Assembly (NCBI GenBank): GCA_008694505.1
Contig: VZDJ01000868.1
Coordinates: 298,263-362,262, forward strand
Reading direction: 5' to 3'
From: Cyanoderma ruficeps
Lineage: Eukaryota; Chordata; Aves; Passeriformes; Timaliidae
Length of the DNA stretch: 64,000 nucleotides
Every line of letters starts with the position of its first letter. The stretch's first letter is position 1. Made by a program: the position numbers and the translations under genes. The notes beneath the pieces were generated by a model, which saw only the letters and a program-made list of their open reading frames with translations, did not search any database and was not told where the DNA came from. This document shows, in pieces, positions 27,061-37,587 of the stretch.

Positions 27061-28048
27061 GGCACACATCTGCCACCGCAAGCGTTTAGGAAATTGGCGT
27101 TCTCTTAAAGGCAACCGTGTACTTATTTCTCTGGGGCGAAAACCGGGGAGTTGCACTCCATTAACGCGTTTCAGTCACTAGCCCTGGCAGGGGATGCAGA
27201 AGTCGGTGGAGAGCTGGATGCTGGTCTGGAGGAAGAGGAGAGCTTTTGCACTCCTGCAAGGAGAAGAACTGGAAACAAGCAGAGAGGCGGATCGTTATGA
27301 TAGAATATATGCTGTTTATTTATGAAGGTAACCAGGACTTCGGACAAATTTTATATGCAGTTCCCCCCAAAATTTAAAAAAAAATCACCAATGTGTGTGC
27401 ATATACATACACGTATACATACCATACACACACACTGCACACACATACACACGCTGCCAGCACTGTGCTCCCACTGTCATGCTTTCAAACAGCTCCATCC
27501 ACCTTGTTGTCCTCTCTTGTCAAGAGTACTTCAGTTGGACAAATAGTTACGCAGCTACGACACAAGGAAGAAATGTTCTGCATGGCTACCAGAATTCCCA
27601 AGGGGCCTGTTTGTTTGTTTATTTTTCTCTCACTCTGGGAGAAGCTCCAGAGTCCAAAGGTGCAGCAGCACCAGGGGCAAGCCTCCTTGCCCCACCACAG
27701 GCATCCTGCAGCCCCACAACCCCATTCCAGGTACTCCTGCCTTGGGGTCGGGAGGCAGCAGCAGTATAGGACAGTGTGAAGAAGGCAACATACACTCATA
27801 CTCACCCACCCATACAAAAAATAAAATAACGTTGCAGCACAAGGGCATAGTCTCTGTCACCAGATAAGAAACTCGTGTGATGGCAAAGATCTAAGTAAGG
27901 CAATAAAGTACAGCTAGTGTACACGGAACGGCTTTTCACATTACATGAGGCACATTTTGGTCAGACAGAGACTTGGAGAAGAGCTAAATGTCCTGGAATA
28001 AAGCAAAATACACTGAAAGTTCATAGTAAATACCCGCATCAATAGGTA
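27061..28048. other. Region downstream of CEBPA, possible long 3' UTR
   Basis: It contains a CA-rich microsatellite (about 27,390-27,455) and minus-strand AATAAA sites, including 27,315-27,320. If the distal signal is used, the CEBPA 3' UTR would be about 1.55 kb. No coding sequence is supported. Confidence 0.45.
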
Positions 28049-28054
28049 TTTATT
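28049..28054 (-). terminator. CEBPA: Candidate CEBPA polyadenylation signal (AATAAA)
   Basis: AATAAA on the minus strand (TTTATT on plus), in the context GAATAAATACC. It is about 815 bases beyond the stop codon. Alternatives on the same strand are at 28,549-28,554 (proximal) and 27,315-27,320 (distal). Confidence 0.5.
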
Positions 28055-28868
28055 CATTTGTGCTTCGCCACGTCGTGACATACAGTACAAGACACTGCTG
28101 CTCTTTCTTTCGATGGAGAGAGCTCACCATACTCTTGTAAGCTGCTGCTCCATCAGTCCCAGGCTGTCCATCAGTCCTGCAGCGGTTCTGGCCCCTTGCC
28201 CCCCGCCCAGCCAAGGCAGGGGGCAGGGCTCGGCAGAGGCAGCCCAGCCAGGCTGGGGCAGTCCTGGCAGCAGTCTGGTGGCTGCCCCACACCTCAGTGC
28301 TAACGGCGTCCAGTGCTGCACATCTCTCAGCCTCAAGTCCTCTTCTCATCGCTGACTTCCCCAAAGCTGCTCCTGCCTGCTGCACTGCAGGCCAGCTGGA
28401 AGGGGTCTAGCAGGACACCCCAGACACCCCAACCCTCAAGCCTGCATATCCCTCATTCCTTCTCCTCACACCCCGCAAGGCTGGAGGGCATAGTAAGCCC
28501 CAGAGCTTACTGCCAGCTTTTAAGGCACATCTGGGTTGCTATATGTGCTTTATTACTGTTGTTATTATTATTATTACTGTTATTACCCTGTGTAGATACG
28601 TGGTCTTTTAATTCTTTCTTCCCCTTGCCTTTCTCCTTAGAAAACCCACCACGTTTTCAGCTTACTCGTGTGTCATGTCTAAGGCACAAACCTTTTAATA
28701 CTAGAGCTGCCTGGCTTCTTGTATAGGTCGTGAATTGATAAAAAACATACGGAACAAAACAAAACAAAATCAAAACAACCCCCCACTCCCCTCCCCGCGG
28801 CCCCGGCCGCGCCGGTACATAGAGTATCTGTGCGCGGGCAGGGCAGCCCGGCCGGCCCCGGCGCGGCG
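28049..28868 (-). other. CEBPA: CEBPA 3' untranslated region
   Basis: This sequence follows the CEBPA stop codon on the minus strand. It contains AT-rich stretches and a TTA/TAA microsatellite (about 28,550-28,585). Minus-strand AATAAA hexamers occur at 28,549-28,554 and 28,049-28,054, giving 3' UTRs of roughly 0.3 or 0.8 kb. The block just upstream of the second signal (28,055-28,135) is well organised and free of repeats, which favours it as the main end. Assignment of the true 3' end needs transcript data. Confidence 0.6.
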
Positions 28869-29846
28869 CTAGGCGCAGCTGCCCATGGCCTTCACCAGCG
28901 AGCTCTCGGGCAGCTGCCTGAAGATGCCCCGCAGAGTCTCCAGCTCCCGGGTGAGCTGCTCCACCCGCTTGCGCAGCCGCTCGTTGTCGGTGGTGAGCTC
29001 CAGCACCTTCTGCTGCGTCTCCACGTTGCGCTGCTTGGCCTTGTCCCGGCTCTTGCGCACCGCGATGTTGTTGCGCTCCCGGCGCACCCGGTACTCGTTG
29101 CTGTTCTTGTCCACTGTCTTTTTCGATTTGCTCCGGTGGTCCGAGGGCATCATCTTGAGGGTGCCCGCGGCGGGCAGGCCGCCGGGAGGGTGCGGGTGGT
29201 GCGGATGGTGCGGGCTGGGCACGGGCGTGGGGGGCGGCGTGGGCTGCCCGGGCTGGAGGTGCATGGTGGTCTGGGCGCAGTGGGCGATCTGGTACTGGAG
29301 GTGGGACGGGTGCTGCTGCGGGGCGTGATGGGGGTAAAGGGCCGACAGGGCCGCCGACTTCACCTCCTCCTCCTCGCGGGGCTCCTGCTTGATCACCAGC
29401 GGCCGCAAGCCCGGCGCGGCGATGCGCTCGTAGAGGGGGTCGAGCTTGCCGTCCATGTAGCCGGCCACGCAGCCGAAGAGCGGCTGCTGGTGGTGCTGCG
29501 GCTGGTGCCCCGGCGCCGAGGCGGCAGCGCCGGCCCCATGCATGGTGTGGAAGTCGAAATCCCCGGCCAGGATGGCCTTGGCTTTCTCCTGCTGCTTGTT
29601 GTGCTGGAAGAGGTCGGCCAGGAACTCGTCGTTGAAGGCGGCGGGGTCGATGTAGGCGCTGATGTCGATGGAGTTCTCGTTCTCGCAGATGTCGCCGAGC
29701 TCCGCGCCGCCCGCAGCAGGTGCCGCCGCCGAGGAAGCCTCTCTGTAGCTGTAGGTGCTGCCGGGCAGGGGAGTCTGGAGCTGGTGGTGCTGGCCGCTGC
29801 TCATCGGGGGCCGGGAATCGACCTCGTAGAAATTGGCTTGCTCCAT
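28869..29846 (-). CDS. CEBPA: CCAAT/enhancer-binding protein alpha (C/EBP-alpha)
   Basis: Intronless gene for a 325-residue nuclear bZIP activator that drives hepatocyte, adipocyte and myeloid differentiation. The N-terminus [14 protein letters not shown] is the family start. Transactivation elements lie at about residues 57-81 ([17 protein letters not shown]), with further activation segments to about 110. M102 (codon 29,541-29,543) is the expected start of the p30 isoform, which lacks them. VIKQEP at 151-156 contains a psi-K-x-E SUMO site (K153). A Pro/His-rich stretch (201-222, TPPPTPVP) precedes the basic region at 250-275 ([20 protein letters not shown]) and the leucine zipper L284-L291-L298-L305-L312. 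The C-terminus [10 protein letters not shown] has Ser where I recall Asn in chicken and mammals. Length matches bird orthologues (about 324) and is shorter than mammalian (about 358) because the central Gly/Pro segments are missing. An upstream uORF and TATA box support the start. Confidence 0.98.
   Translation of the reverse strand: MEQANFYEVDSRPPMSSGQHHQLQTPLPGSTYSYREASSAAAPAAGGAELGDICENENSIDISAYIDPAAFNDEFLADLFQHNKQQEKAKAILAGDFDFHTMHGAGAAASAPGHQPQHHQQPLFGCVAGYMDGKLDPLYERIAAPGLRPLVIKQEPREEEEVKSAALSALYPHHAPQQHPSHLQYQIAHCAQTTMHLQPGQPTPPPTPVPSPHHPHHPHPPGGLPAAGTLKMMPSDHRSKSKKTVDKNSNEYRVRRERNNIAVRKSRDKAKQRNVETQQKVLELTTDNERLRKRVEQLTRELETLRGIFRQLPESSLVKAMGSCA
29541..29543 (-). other. CEBPA: Internal AUG for the p30 isoform (M102)
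   Basis: This in-frame ATG lies in the same relative place as the mammalian p30 start, between the transactivation region and the conserved [13 protein letters not shown] segment. Known biology: after the uORF is translated, ribosomes that resume scanning can initiate here, making a truncated form that retains the DNA-binding domain. Use of this site in this species is inferred from position. Confidence 0.8.
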
Positions 29847-29963
29847 GAAGCAACTACAGTCTGCCGGGCATGGTGAAGGGCTCCTGCAGTCCAGGTTTCG
29901 AACGGGACGGCGGCGGCAGCGGCGGCGGCTGTAGCAATGTCGCGGCGCGGTGCTGCACGGCAC
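29847..29963 (-). other. CEBPA: In-frame open leader: possible non-AUG N-terminal extension of C/EBP-alpha
   Basis: The leader upstream of the CEBPA ATG is open in the same frame from an in-frame TAG at 30,033-30,035 down to the ATG. There is no in-frame AUG, but there is a GTG at 29,961-29,963 (G at -3) giving 39 extra residues, and a CTG at 29,892-29,894 with A at -3 and G at +4 giving 16. The longer extension has an Arg-rich patch ([11 protein letters not shown]). Mammalian CEBPA makes an 'extended' isoform from a non-AUG codon with a basic, nucleolar-targeting N-terminus. Equivalence here is inference. Confidence 0.45.
29854..29871 (-). CDS. CEBPA upstream ORF (MPGRL, stop)
   Basis: A five-codon frame, ATG CCC GGC AGA CTG TAG, lies out of frame with the main CDS and ends exactly 7 bases before the CEBPA ATG. 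Its start has A at -3, a good context, while the main ATG has T at -3 and G at +4. This short uORF with 7-base spacing is the conserved translational switch described for vertebrate C/EBP-alpha and beta mRNAs. High eIF2/eIF4E activity favours uORF translation and re-initiation at the p30 site; low activity favours the full-length form. The peptide itself is not thought to act; the start codon, length and spacing matter. Confidence 0.92.
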
Positions 29964-30056
29964 GGCACGGCTCGGTGCGCCCGGAGCCCGTCCCCCGGCC
30001 CAGCCCCGCTCCGCTCGCTGCCTGCCCTGTTGCTAGTGGGCTGCCGCGGTCTGCGC

Positions 30057-30072
30057 GCTGTATATATACAGC
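30057..30072 (-). promoter_or_regulatory. CEBPA: CEBPA TATA box inside a 16-bp perfect palindrome
   Basis: GCTGTATATATACAGC is identical to its reverse complement. The core TATATATA lies at 30,061-30,068. Transcription on the minus strand would then start near 30,031-30,036, giving a leader of about 185-190 bases that includes the uORF. Mammalian CEBPA promoters also have a TATA-type core. Confidence 0.8.
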
Positions 30073-30118
30073 CGGCAGCGGGGCCGGGGATCGCCCTCTA
30101 GTGTCCAGCCTCCTGCTG

Positions 30119-30132
30119 GGAACCTTTGACCG
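30119..30132 (-). promoter_or_regulatory. Candidate DR1 / HNF4-type (or TCF) motif
   Basis: On the minus strand this reads CGGTCAAAGGTTCC, two nuclear-receptor half-sites spaced by one base (GGTCA-A-AGGTTC). It sits about 55 bases upstream of the TATA box. The internal CTTTGAC also matches a TCF/LEF core, so the binding factor is uncertain. Motif by eye only. Confidence 0.4.
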
Positions 30133-30473
30133 CCGCGCAGCCGGCTCCCGGCGCCCCGGCCGGGCACTGCCGACCTCCCGCCCGCCCCCGGGAGCCGCCG
30201 CGCCGCGGGGAGAGCGCCCCGCGCTCCTCGGCCGCCCCTTCCCCCCCCTCCCGCCGCCGCCCCCAGCTCGACGGGTGCTGAGCTCCGGGTGACTCCCGCC
30301 AAGGAGACTCCGCGCTGAAAAGAGTCCCGCGGGAACGGCGCGGGGACTTTGCGCCCGCGCTGCCGGGGCCGCCCGGCGGGGCAGAGCGGCCGAACGCGGC
30401 CGGTACGTTTCCGGCGCCCGCTCTGCGCCGAGAGGGTCGGCCCAGCGCTGCCCGGCCACGCTTCGCAGACAGT

Positions 30474-30486
30474 CTCAAAGTTCACC
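30474..30486 (+). promoter_or_regulatory. Candidate HNF4-type motif, distal
   Basis: CTCAAAGTTCACC has the CAAAGTTCA core favoured by HNF4 and related receptors, about 410 bases upstream of the TATA box. Weak evidence without conservation or binding data. Confidence 0.3.
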
Positions 30487-31290
30487 ATCCGCGCGTACTT
30501 GCATATATTTGCCCAGTCGGGAATATTCGCCCCGTCGGGCTTAGGACCCCAGGCGCTGCCTCACCGGTGGTGGTTCCCCGCCGGCAGAGCCCTGTAGCCG
30601 GCGGGCTCGGAGCAGCCGCATTCCACCGCGGCCCAGCTTCACCGGCGGGACCCGCGGGGCTCGCCCGGTCACAGCGGGACCCGCGGAGCCCGGCACCAAG
30701 CACAGCCAGAGCCTGTCCGGGATCGCGCCCGGCGGACAGGGGCGGAGAGCGGAGGGTGCTCGGCTCCGGTGTCCGGAGGCGATCGGCCGTGCCGCGCTGC
30801 CGTCTCCGGGGCTTACCGCCGGTGCCGAGCGCGGAGAAGCTGCCGCGCCTGCACGGAACAGCGCGGGTCGGGTCACCTGCGGGCCGCTTCATTCCCCGCA
30901 CGAATCGAGCAGGTAAATTTAATGACGAATTTCCCCAAACGCACACTCTGCAATCTCGACCAGAGCCGGGCACGGGCCGCCTTCCGGCCTTGACCCGGGA
31001 TAACCGCGGACGCAGCCGGGCCCGGACCCTCCAGCGCAGCGCTGCACTGACCGGGTATCCCCGGCTACCGCGGGCGTGTGCCCGGCCCGCTGCAGCAGCC
31101 TCCCCAACCTCCCATTTCTGCGGGGTGTGAAGGCGATCAATGTTCCCGCAAGTGCGGGACTGGAGAGGACCCTGCGTGTCCCAGACACCGCTCCCCTCCG
31201 CCGGGGTATGCACCCACATGTAGCTCCTGTGTACGGGCCACCGGCTCCCCAGGAGCCTCCTCAGTTCGGGAGGGGTGAGGATGCACAGAA

Positions 31291-34200
31291 TTCCATCACT
31301 CGCAGCACGCAGAATAGACGTGTCTGTGCCTACCTGCACCCAGGTGCAGTCCCACGGGCATTTATCTCTCCTGGTCCTGAAGGTCCCTTTGAAAAGACGA
31401 GCCAAGCCCACTGGAGTAGGTGCGGGCTTAAAATTGCTACAGAACATCTGCAGGGAAAATGAATCAAACATAGTGATGGCTAGAGGAAAAAAAAAAGCAG
31501 TTCTTAGTTCTGAGTGTTTTAGTAAAACAGGAAATTGTGACAGTAAATTCCTCAGAAAGGGTTTGACAGATTTCTTGCAATTAAAAATAATTGACAAAGG
31601 ATTCAGCAGGAAACATAAATGACAATGTACCAAAACTCCGTGGTTTTGTTTCACACAATGCAGGTGTGAACTTCTGTTTCATGAGCAAATGCAAGGCCAT
31701 CAGAGCCAGTGTCCTCTCAGGAAAATGGATTCTATAATTACAGCAGGGAAATATTAATTTACAGATTACAGAGTATACTTTTCACTATCAATTAAAAAAT
31801 TAATCCTATATTGTTTTTATGTGCAGTCAGTATTTTCTAAAGTTACGTGCCTTGGTTTCAATGCAGTAGCAGTCCCCCACAGGGCTGCGTCCACAAGGAG
31901 CTCCAGCACTGTCTGAGCAATGAAAACACTCATAAGAACTCTGAACAAAGTCCTGCTACAGAGGGGAAGCCTCAGGTCTGTGACAGGAGTCAGTTTTAGG
32001 TGTTTCAAAATGGAGAGTAAAATGTCCCTGACTGCACCCAAATGTCCATATTCAGCTTGTTCTACTCAGGTGAACCAGTTTCCAGAAATGGGACAAACAC
32101 AGAGCTGGACTTTTTGCCTGCTGGGAGAAATATCCTCTGGGATAAAAGCTGGTAAGCAGTTTATGCTCATTTTCAAGAGGCCTTGTCTGACTCTGAAGTC
32201 AACAGAAACAGGAATAGGCCATGAGCATATAAAGTAAAAAGTCAGTGCTGCATGAAACAGCAGAAGGATAACTAAGAAAGTGTAACCAGAAGTGTATCGC
32301 AAAGTTTGTGATTTAATAATACCTATGCCTCTCTAGTTTTTAAAACACTCTCATATTTTATAATAATTCTGAAATTAAGGCCTAACTACATATTAAAAAA
32401 AATAAAGTAAATCAGAACGTTTAGGATCAGATTCCATTCCTAATTACTGTAATTAACGAACAAGTCCCCACAATTTAAGGACTGGTTTGCTCAGTTTTGG
32501 GTTTTTTTTACATAGACCCCTTTTATCTAAGTTAAGAACTTTTAAGTCTTCTATTTTTTACACAGAAACCTGAATTTCTGTTCAAATTACTTTAATATGG
32601 TATAAAATGAAGTTCCCAGCCTTATCAAAAAGACATATCTTTGTCTTTTTATTTTCCCTCCCTGTTTGAAGACAAATGAAATGTTTAGAACCAGATCATC
32701 CCTAAACAAGCACAAATGCTTATTTCCACATTCATATCAACAGTGATTGATACCAAATATTTCAAATATTAAAGAGAAAACTTGTTCCTTAAGTTACATG
32801 AACCAGGGAGCTGATTTAGCTAAGAGAGGAAGGATGTGTGTTGCACTATGGCTCCCTGAAGCAGCACTGTCAACTCTTGAGGGTGCTATTCTTCCATCCC
32901 AAAGCAGATCTTGCTGTCCAGAAGCTCAGGGAGGGCCAGTAAAGTCCTCCACAATTAAAACAGCAGCAAAGGGTCATCTATACTGAGCCAGCTGCACTCC
33001 CTTCTGCTTAAGGAAGGAAGCTGAACAGAAAAACATAACTGTGAAGAATGTGACTAAGTGTATTTGTGACTATAAAGAGTTTTTAATTGCACTAGATCAC
33101 TGAAGTATTTTTATTTCACCTGAGCTCTGCTCCTGTGTTGTTCTCAGGTTCCAGAATGGGTTCCTGGCTGCAGGATGTAGGCTGGCTCTGCAGGCTGTGG
33201 CCAGGATGCTGCTCTGCTTGCTGATCCAACAGCCTGGCAGTTTGTGCACAACACAGCATGTGGCAGCCCTGTTAGGAGCCAGAGCGCAACTGCACATTTA
33301 TTTTACTACCTTGTTAAACCAGAATATTTCATTGCTACTGACAGAGCTCTAGGCAAGAGTCTGCACGCAAAACTTCTTGGGGTGAGTGGCAGCAGCAGCC
33401 CAGCCTCTCCTCTCTCCCATCTGCAGAACTGGTGGGGGCAAAGAAGACTGGGGTGGGCACAGTGGGACAGCTGCCCTGGCAGTGACAAGAGGATATTTTC
33501 CTCACCTGTGTCCTGAGTGCACCTGGGGAGGCAGGGATGGAGCAGCCGTGGCTTCCTATGCAAATAAACAGCTGGCAATTTACCATCTCACTTGTTGTGG
33601 TACACTGAAACACAACCTTCTCCCCTCTCCTGTTGTGTTTTGTGCCCCAGGGAGGAGACACATGATAGTGCACATAAAAGCTGCCACACATGACAATTTT
33701 CAAAGGCAAAGGCTTTATATGCCAAAGCCTTGGAGGCCTGTAGATCAGTGTGCAGCAGTGTGTGACAGGCCAACCAGAACCTTCCCTTCAGCTGGGAAAG
33801 GCTGCTGGGGACTGCTTATCATTTTTTAATGTGCATTTTGGTCCAACAACAGATGATTTAATGACTTATCATTACAGCTTTTCTCCTTTGGAGAAACACA
33901 ACTCCAAGGTGAACCAACTCAAATCCATGCTATCTCCCTCTTTCTCTTTTGTACCATTCCCCTTGTTTTCAGGGTGTCTATGACCATGTCCTCAATTCTT
34001 GCTATCCTTGTGCTCTACTGACTTCTGGATCTTCTACTGAGACCTCAGTCCTTTGCAATTTCCAAGCCAGGTGACCAAGGGCATCTTTTCACTTCCATTT
34101 ACCTGATAACTGCTCACTTCCATTCAAATGACCCTCATGGCCCAATCTGTTTCCAGCTTGTCACCTGTAATCTTGCACCAGTCAGTCTGTGAAGTTGTTT

Positions 34201-34728
34201 CTTATCCATTGACAATCTTTGCATGCTTAATGAGCCTTGCAAACACAGCTCCTCTCTTATAATTAGGCCCATATTTCACTGACCACATCCACAGTGCCCA
34301 AAACACTGCAGATGTTTTTCAGATACAGGATTAAGTCCTGTTCCAAAGAACATACAGTTGAAATACCACCAAAAAACCCCAAAGAAGTGACACTGTTGCT
34401 CCTCACCTCTCAGTGTACTGTTTCTTCTGCAGTACTAGGCCATCACCTTTGCCTTAAGACTTCCACAAATGTTATGATGTTTAACAGTAGTTCTCCTAAT
34501 GGTGTGCATCTATTATCCCTTTGTTCAGTATTTGGCCTATCCACAATCACCCATTCTCTCCCTCTCTCTTTAGTCTCTCACCTCTGATTAAATTATAACC
34601 TCCTTTCTTTCACACCTGAATTTCCAATCTTTTGTCTTTACCTTACAAACTTCAGTGGTTTCTCTCATCATGAATGGCTCATCATCTTTAATTTGTTCCT
34701 GCTACATCTCCCTGGAGGATGGAGCAGT
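31291..34728. other. CEBPA-CEBPG intergenic DNA, no gene seen
   Basis: The composition drops to AT-rich just after the CEBPA island. No coding exon or clear transposon is recognised. Open frames are short and overlap on both strands. Confidence 0.5.
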
Positions 34729-34815
34729 TTATTATCTCTATTTCATAGTTGGAGAGCTGTGAGATGGAATGACTTGTCAAGGCCATACAAGAAATACATA
34801 AAAAAGCTGAGCATT
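34729..34815 (-). mobile_element. MIR-like SINE remnant, reverse orientation
   Basis: The stretch 'attatctctatttcatag', then 'gatggaatgacttgtcaag' and 'gccatacaagaaat', aligns by eye with reverse MIR ('attatccccattttacag', 'gaggttaagtgacttgcccaag', 'gtcacacagctagt'). It is one of several ancient SINE remnants in this window. Confidence 0.6.
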
Positions 34816-36283
34816 TAATCTCTCCTGTGCCCTAATATTAGCCTGCTAATATCACCACCAATAAGCATGCGAAAGTTTGACTACTGCATTCCTACAAAGG
34901 AAATCCTTTTAAGTGCCTTCTTGTTTGTTGGTTTTTTAAATGGAAATAGTTAGATCAATTTTTTATCTGAAATAAATTTATCTCCAAGGTGAACTGCTGA
35001 TGCTGTTGTACACTACAACGATACAAGACTTTGATTTCAGAAGGCTGAAAATGACTCCTTTATTTTTGGGATGTGTCTCCCTTATATATATATATTTATA
35101 TAGATTAATTTGATTGGTGACAAGAAGACAAACCTCTTCAATCACATTGATCAGACCAGAGGGATATCAAGAAGTTGTCCCTCCTAGGGAAAGAATGTAA
35201 ACAAAGTTGCAATTACAAAAACATGTCTCTTGTTTACAGAAAATTCCCTGGGAAAGGAATTTCAGAAAACCAAAACGTCTCAGGCACAAACCAGGGCTAC
35301 AAACTGCCAAGAAAATGTAATTATTTTTGATTTTTGCCATTGTATGCCTAAAGAAACATACAGAAAATACAGCTTATTTCCTTCTAGACCGTAGCCCTAG
35401 TCTGCTGGATTGAAGACTCTCATTGATCTCAGTAGGATGCCCTTACCTGGCATACAAATTATACAGCAGAACAGTAAAAGGGCATCCTACCCCAAACTGA
35501 ATTCCCAACTTTGCTTTTAGAGAGGTGTTCTTAAAATATTCTCTGAACATTATGGCTCTGAAACTTTGGCTAGCTACTTTTCATGGCATTATACAAGAGG
35601 TAGTCCAAATCCAGAGATTCAAAATCCTTGTAAATCCAGAAAAACTATCCTTTTTTTTTTCCCCACTCAGGTGACACCAACTTCTGGCATTTAATTAAGA
35701 TGTGCCCAAAGTGCCTACACGAGCTGTGCAGGGAACTTAGATTTAGAAATCTCAGTGTCCTGAACTGCACCTAAAACTAGATGCTGAAATAACAGCAACT
35801 TAATAGTCTTGTCAGCAGGACTGCTCACCTGGGTTAGCATCAGTATTTACCAAAATCCTGCTAGTTAGAGCAGTAGCATCTCCTCACTTGTATGAGTGAT
35901 TCACTCTGATACCCAAAGTACATTGTGGTTATGAGCTTCTCCTTAAAACAGCAATTTGCAATACGACCTAAAGTGGCATCTAAGGCCGAAGAGCTACACT
36001 GGTTTCAAAGCACACCTGTGTGAACACTGGGAGGGAACACTGAATCACAAGGAGGAAAATACCCTTGTTTGTCTCTTATACGTGTGTCTCTTGTATATGA
36101 CTGTGTATTAACCCTTGGAAAATATTCGTGTAGTCATCCTGCAACATTATTAATACTTGTCCTTTTAATGGAAAAGGTCATTTTTAAGCTAACTTTGGCA
36201 GTCCATAGTCAACCCAAAATCATCTGGTTTGGAGAAGGTGAGCTAGTACTTGAGCTAGTGCTTAAGTAATGAGGAAGCTTGCC

Positions 36284-36333
36284 ACTGACTTAGATGTTAC
36301 ATTTTGCTTTCCAAATGTAACTTCTAAGTCAGT
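36284..36333. repeat. Near-perfect 21-bp inverted repeat with 8-base loop
   Basis: The left arm at 36,284-36,304 (ACTGACTTAG...TTACATTT) and the right arm at 36,313-36,333 are reverse complements at 20 of 21 positions, with an 8-base loop (TGCTTTCC). A transcript from either strand would fold into a 50-base hairpin. The stem is a little short for a typical pre-miRNA, and flanking pairing is weak. It could also be a short palindromic element or a local templated inversion. Confidence 0.9.
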
Positions 36334-37587
36334 TCAAAAGACTTTCAAAAAGAAGATGAGAGCATGTCTCAGGCTCCATCACTCTTTATAAGAGGTTTGC
36401 AATGTAGACGCTATTTTTTGAACTTTTTTTTTCTTTAAATGACAAAAATGCCAAAAAATGTTCCAGAGCCCTTTAGCAAAAAGACTAAAAAGCATTTTCC
36501 AGAAGTATAGGAAGAGATGCTTTACTACACAAAGAATGTATAATCAGAAGATAAGAAAAGTGAGAGCAATGGGACTGGAAATGAAGAGAAAGAGCAACTT
36601 ATAAAAATAGTCATGGCATTTCTCAATTGTGTATTTTAGTACATGACACATCCTGTCATAAAACTTAGTCCTTGACATGGACTAAATTCTATGTTCTCAT
36701 CTCATCTAATCTCAGTTACTCCCCTTTAGGAGAGATCATTACAAGGATCAAGATTAGGCTAAAGAGTAAAAATGTGGTAAAAGTTTACATTCTTTAGTAC
36801 AAAATGGATCTGAAAGCCTCATGCTGTTGTCTCACAGATGAAGACATTGCTAAATCCATGTCAGACTTCCGCCCTCAGAGAACTCAAGGATCTGGTGGGC
36901 TTTTTGCACTACTCTCACAGTGAAGCTAGTGTGTGATTCACTGGTCAGACACTGGGATAACCCATGACCTCACAGTTTTTGATTGCCAGTCTGCAAATAT
37001 TTGATGCTCAAAGTACCTGTGGAATTAAGGACTAAGATTTTAAAATATGAAGATAATATAGTTTTGGTACAAAGCTGCCTTTATTAATGTCATAAAGCAT
37101 TCAGCTTCAGTGACAGAGAGTTTTGGGAACACACTCAACTCATATTTTAAAATGTCGGTCTCTATAAGTATTGACTCTAAACTAAGAGGAAGCAATTTTA
37201 CTGCTCAGAGCACGTGCCATCTTGTATCTTAAAATCTGACCCCACTGTTGAGATAAATTCAGTTTTCTTTAATTATCCCACTGTTAGCCCAAGGATTACT
37301 GGAATGAGTAATCCAAGCAAGAGCTTACCTACTAAATAAAAAATGTCAATGACAGCAAGAGGAAAGGGAGCTTAGCAAAGTTCTTAGAGTCACATGGTGA
37401 CATCACCAATGAATCCAAGCTGTGATCAAACCAACCACCAGCACAGGGAAACAACAGGTGCACAGAGGAAGGAATCAAGTCAAAGGCAATCTGAGCTTGA
37501 AAAGGATCACAGTTTTGTTACCAGTTTCAAGCTAATCATAGTAGCACTTCTGGCACCAGAATTTCCTTGACTCTTCTAGGAGTAACA

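Larger units (their letters stand above)
28780..31290. promoter_or_regulatory. CEBPA: CpG island covering CEBPA CDS, leader and promoter
   Basis: CpG-dense sequence starts just 3' of the stop codon, spans the whole single-exon gene and continues about 1.2 kb upstream of the TATA box, fading at about 31.3 kb where AT-rich DNA resumes. This is typical for a developmental regulator. The upstream part (30.1-31.3 kb) has open frames on both strands but no recognisable protein. A divergent non-coding transcript exists upstream of human CEBPA, and this flank is where one would start, but I see no direct evidence of it. Confidence 0.85.

Noticed and set aside
26297..27181. 294-codon plus-strand frame in the 26-27 kb CpG island
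   Set aside because: Begins in ordinary sequence, is dominated by P/R/G/A, and competes with equally long frames on the other strand. No domain or splice structure supports it.
28657..29853. 398-codon minus-strand frame overlapping CEBPA in another frame
   Set aside because: Same compositional effect; made of A/R/P/Q/H runs with no family resemblance, while the true frame has an intact bZIP domain.
28830..29876. Open frame of 348 codons on the plus strand, antisense to CEBPA
   Set aside because: It mirrors the CEBPA coding strand in a GC-rich gene where stop codons are rare on every strand. The product is low-complexity (L, V, G, H, R) with no domain.
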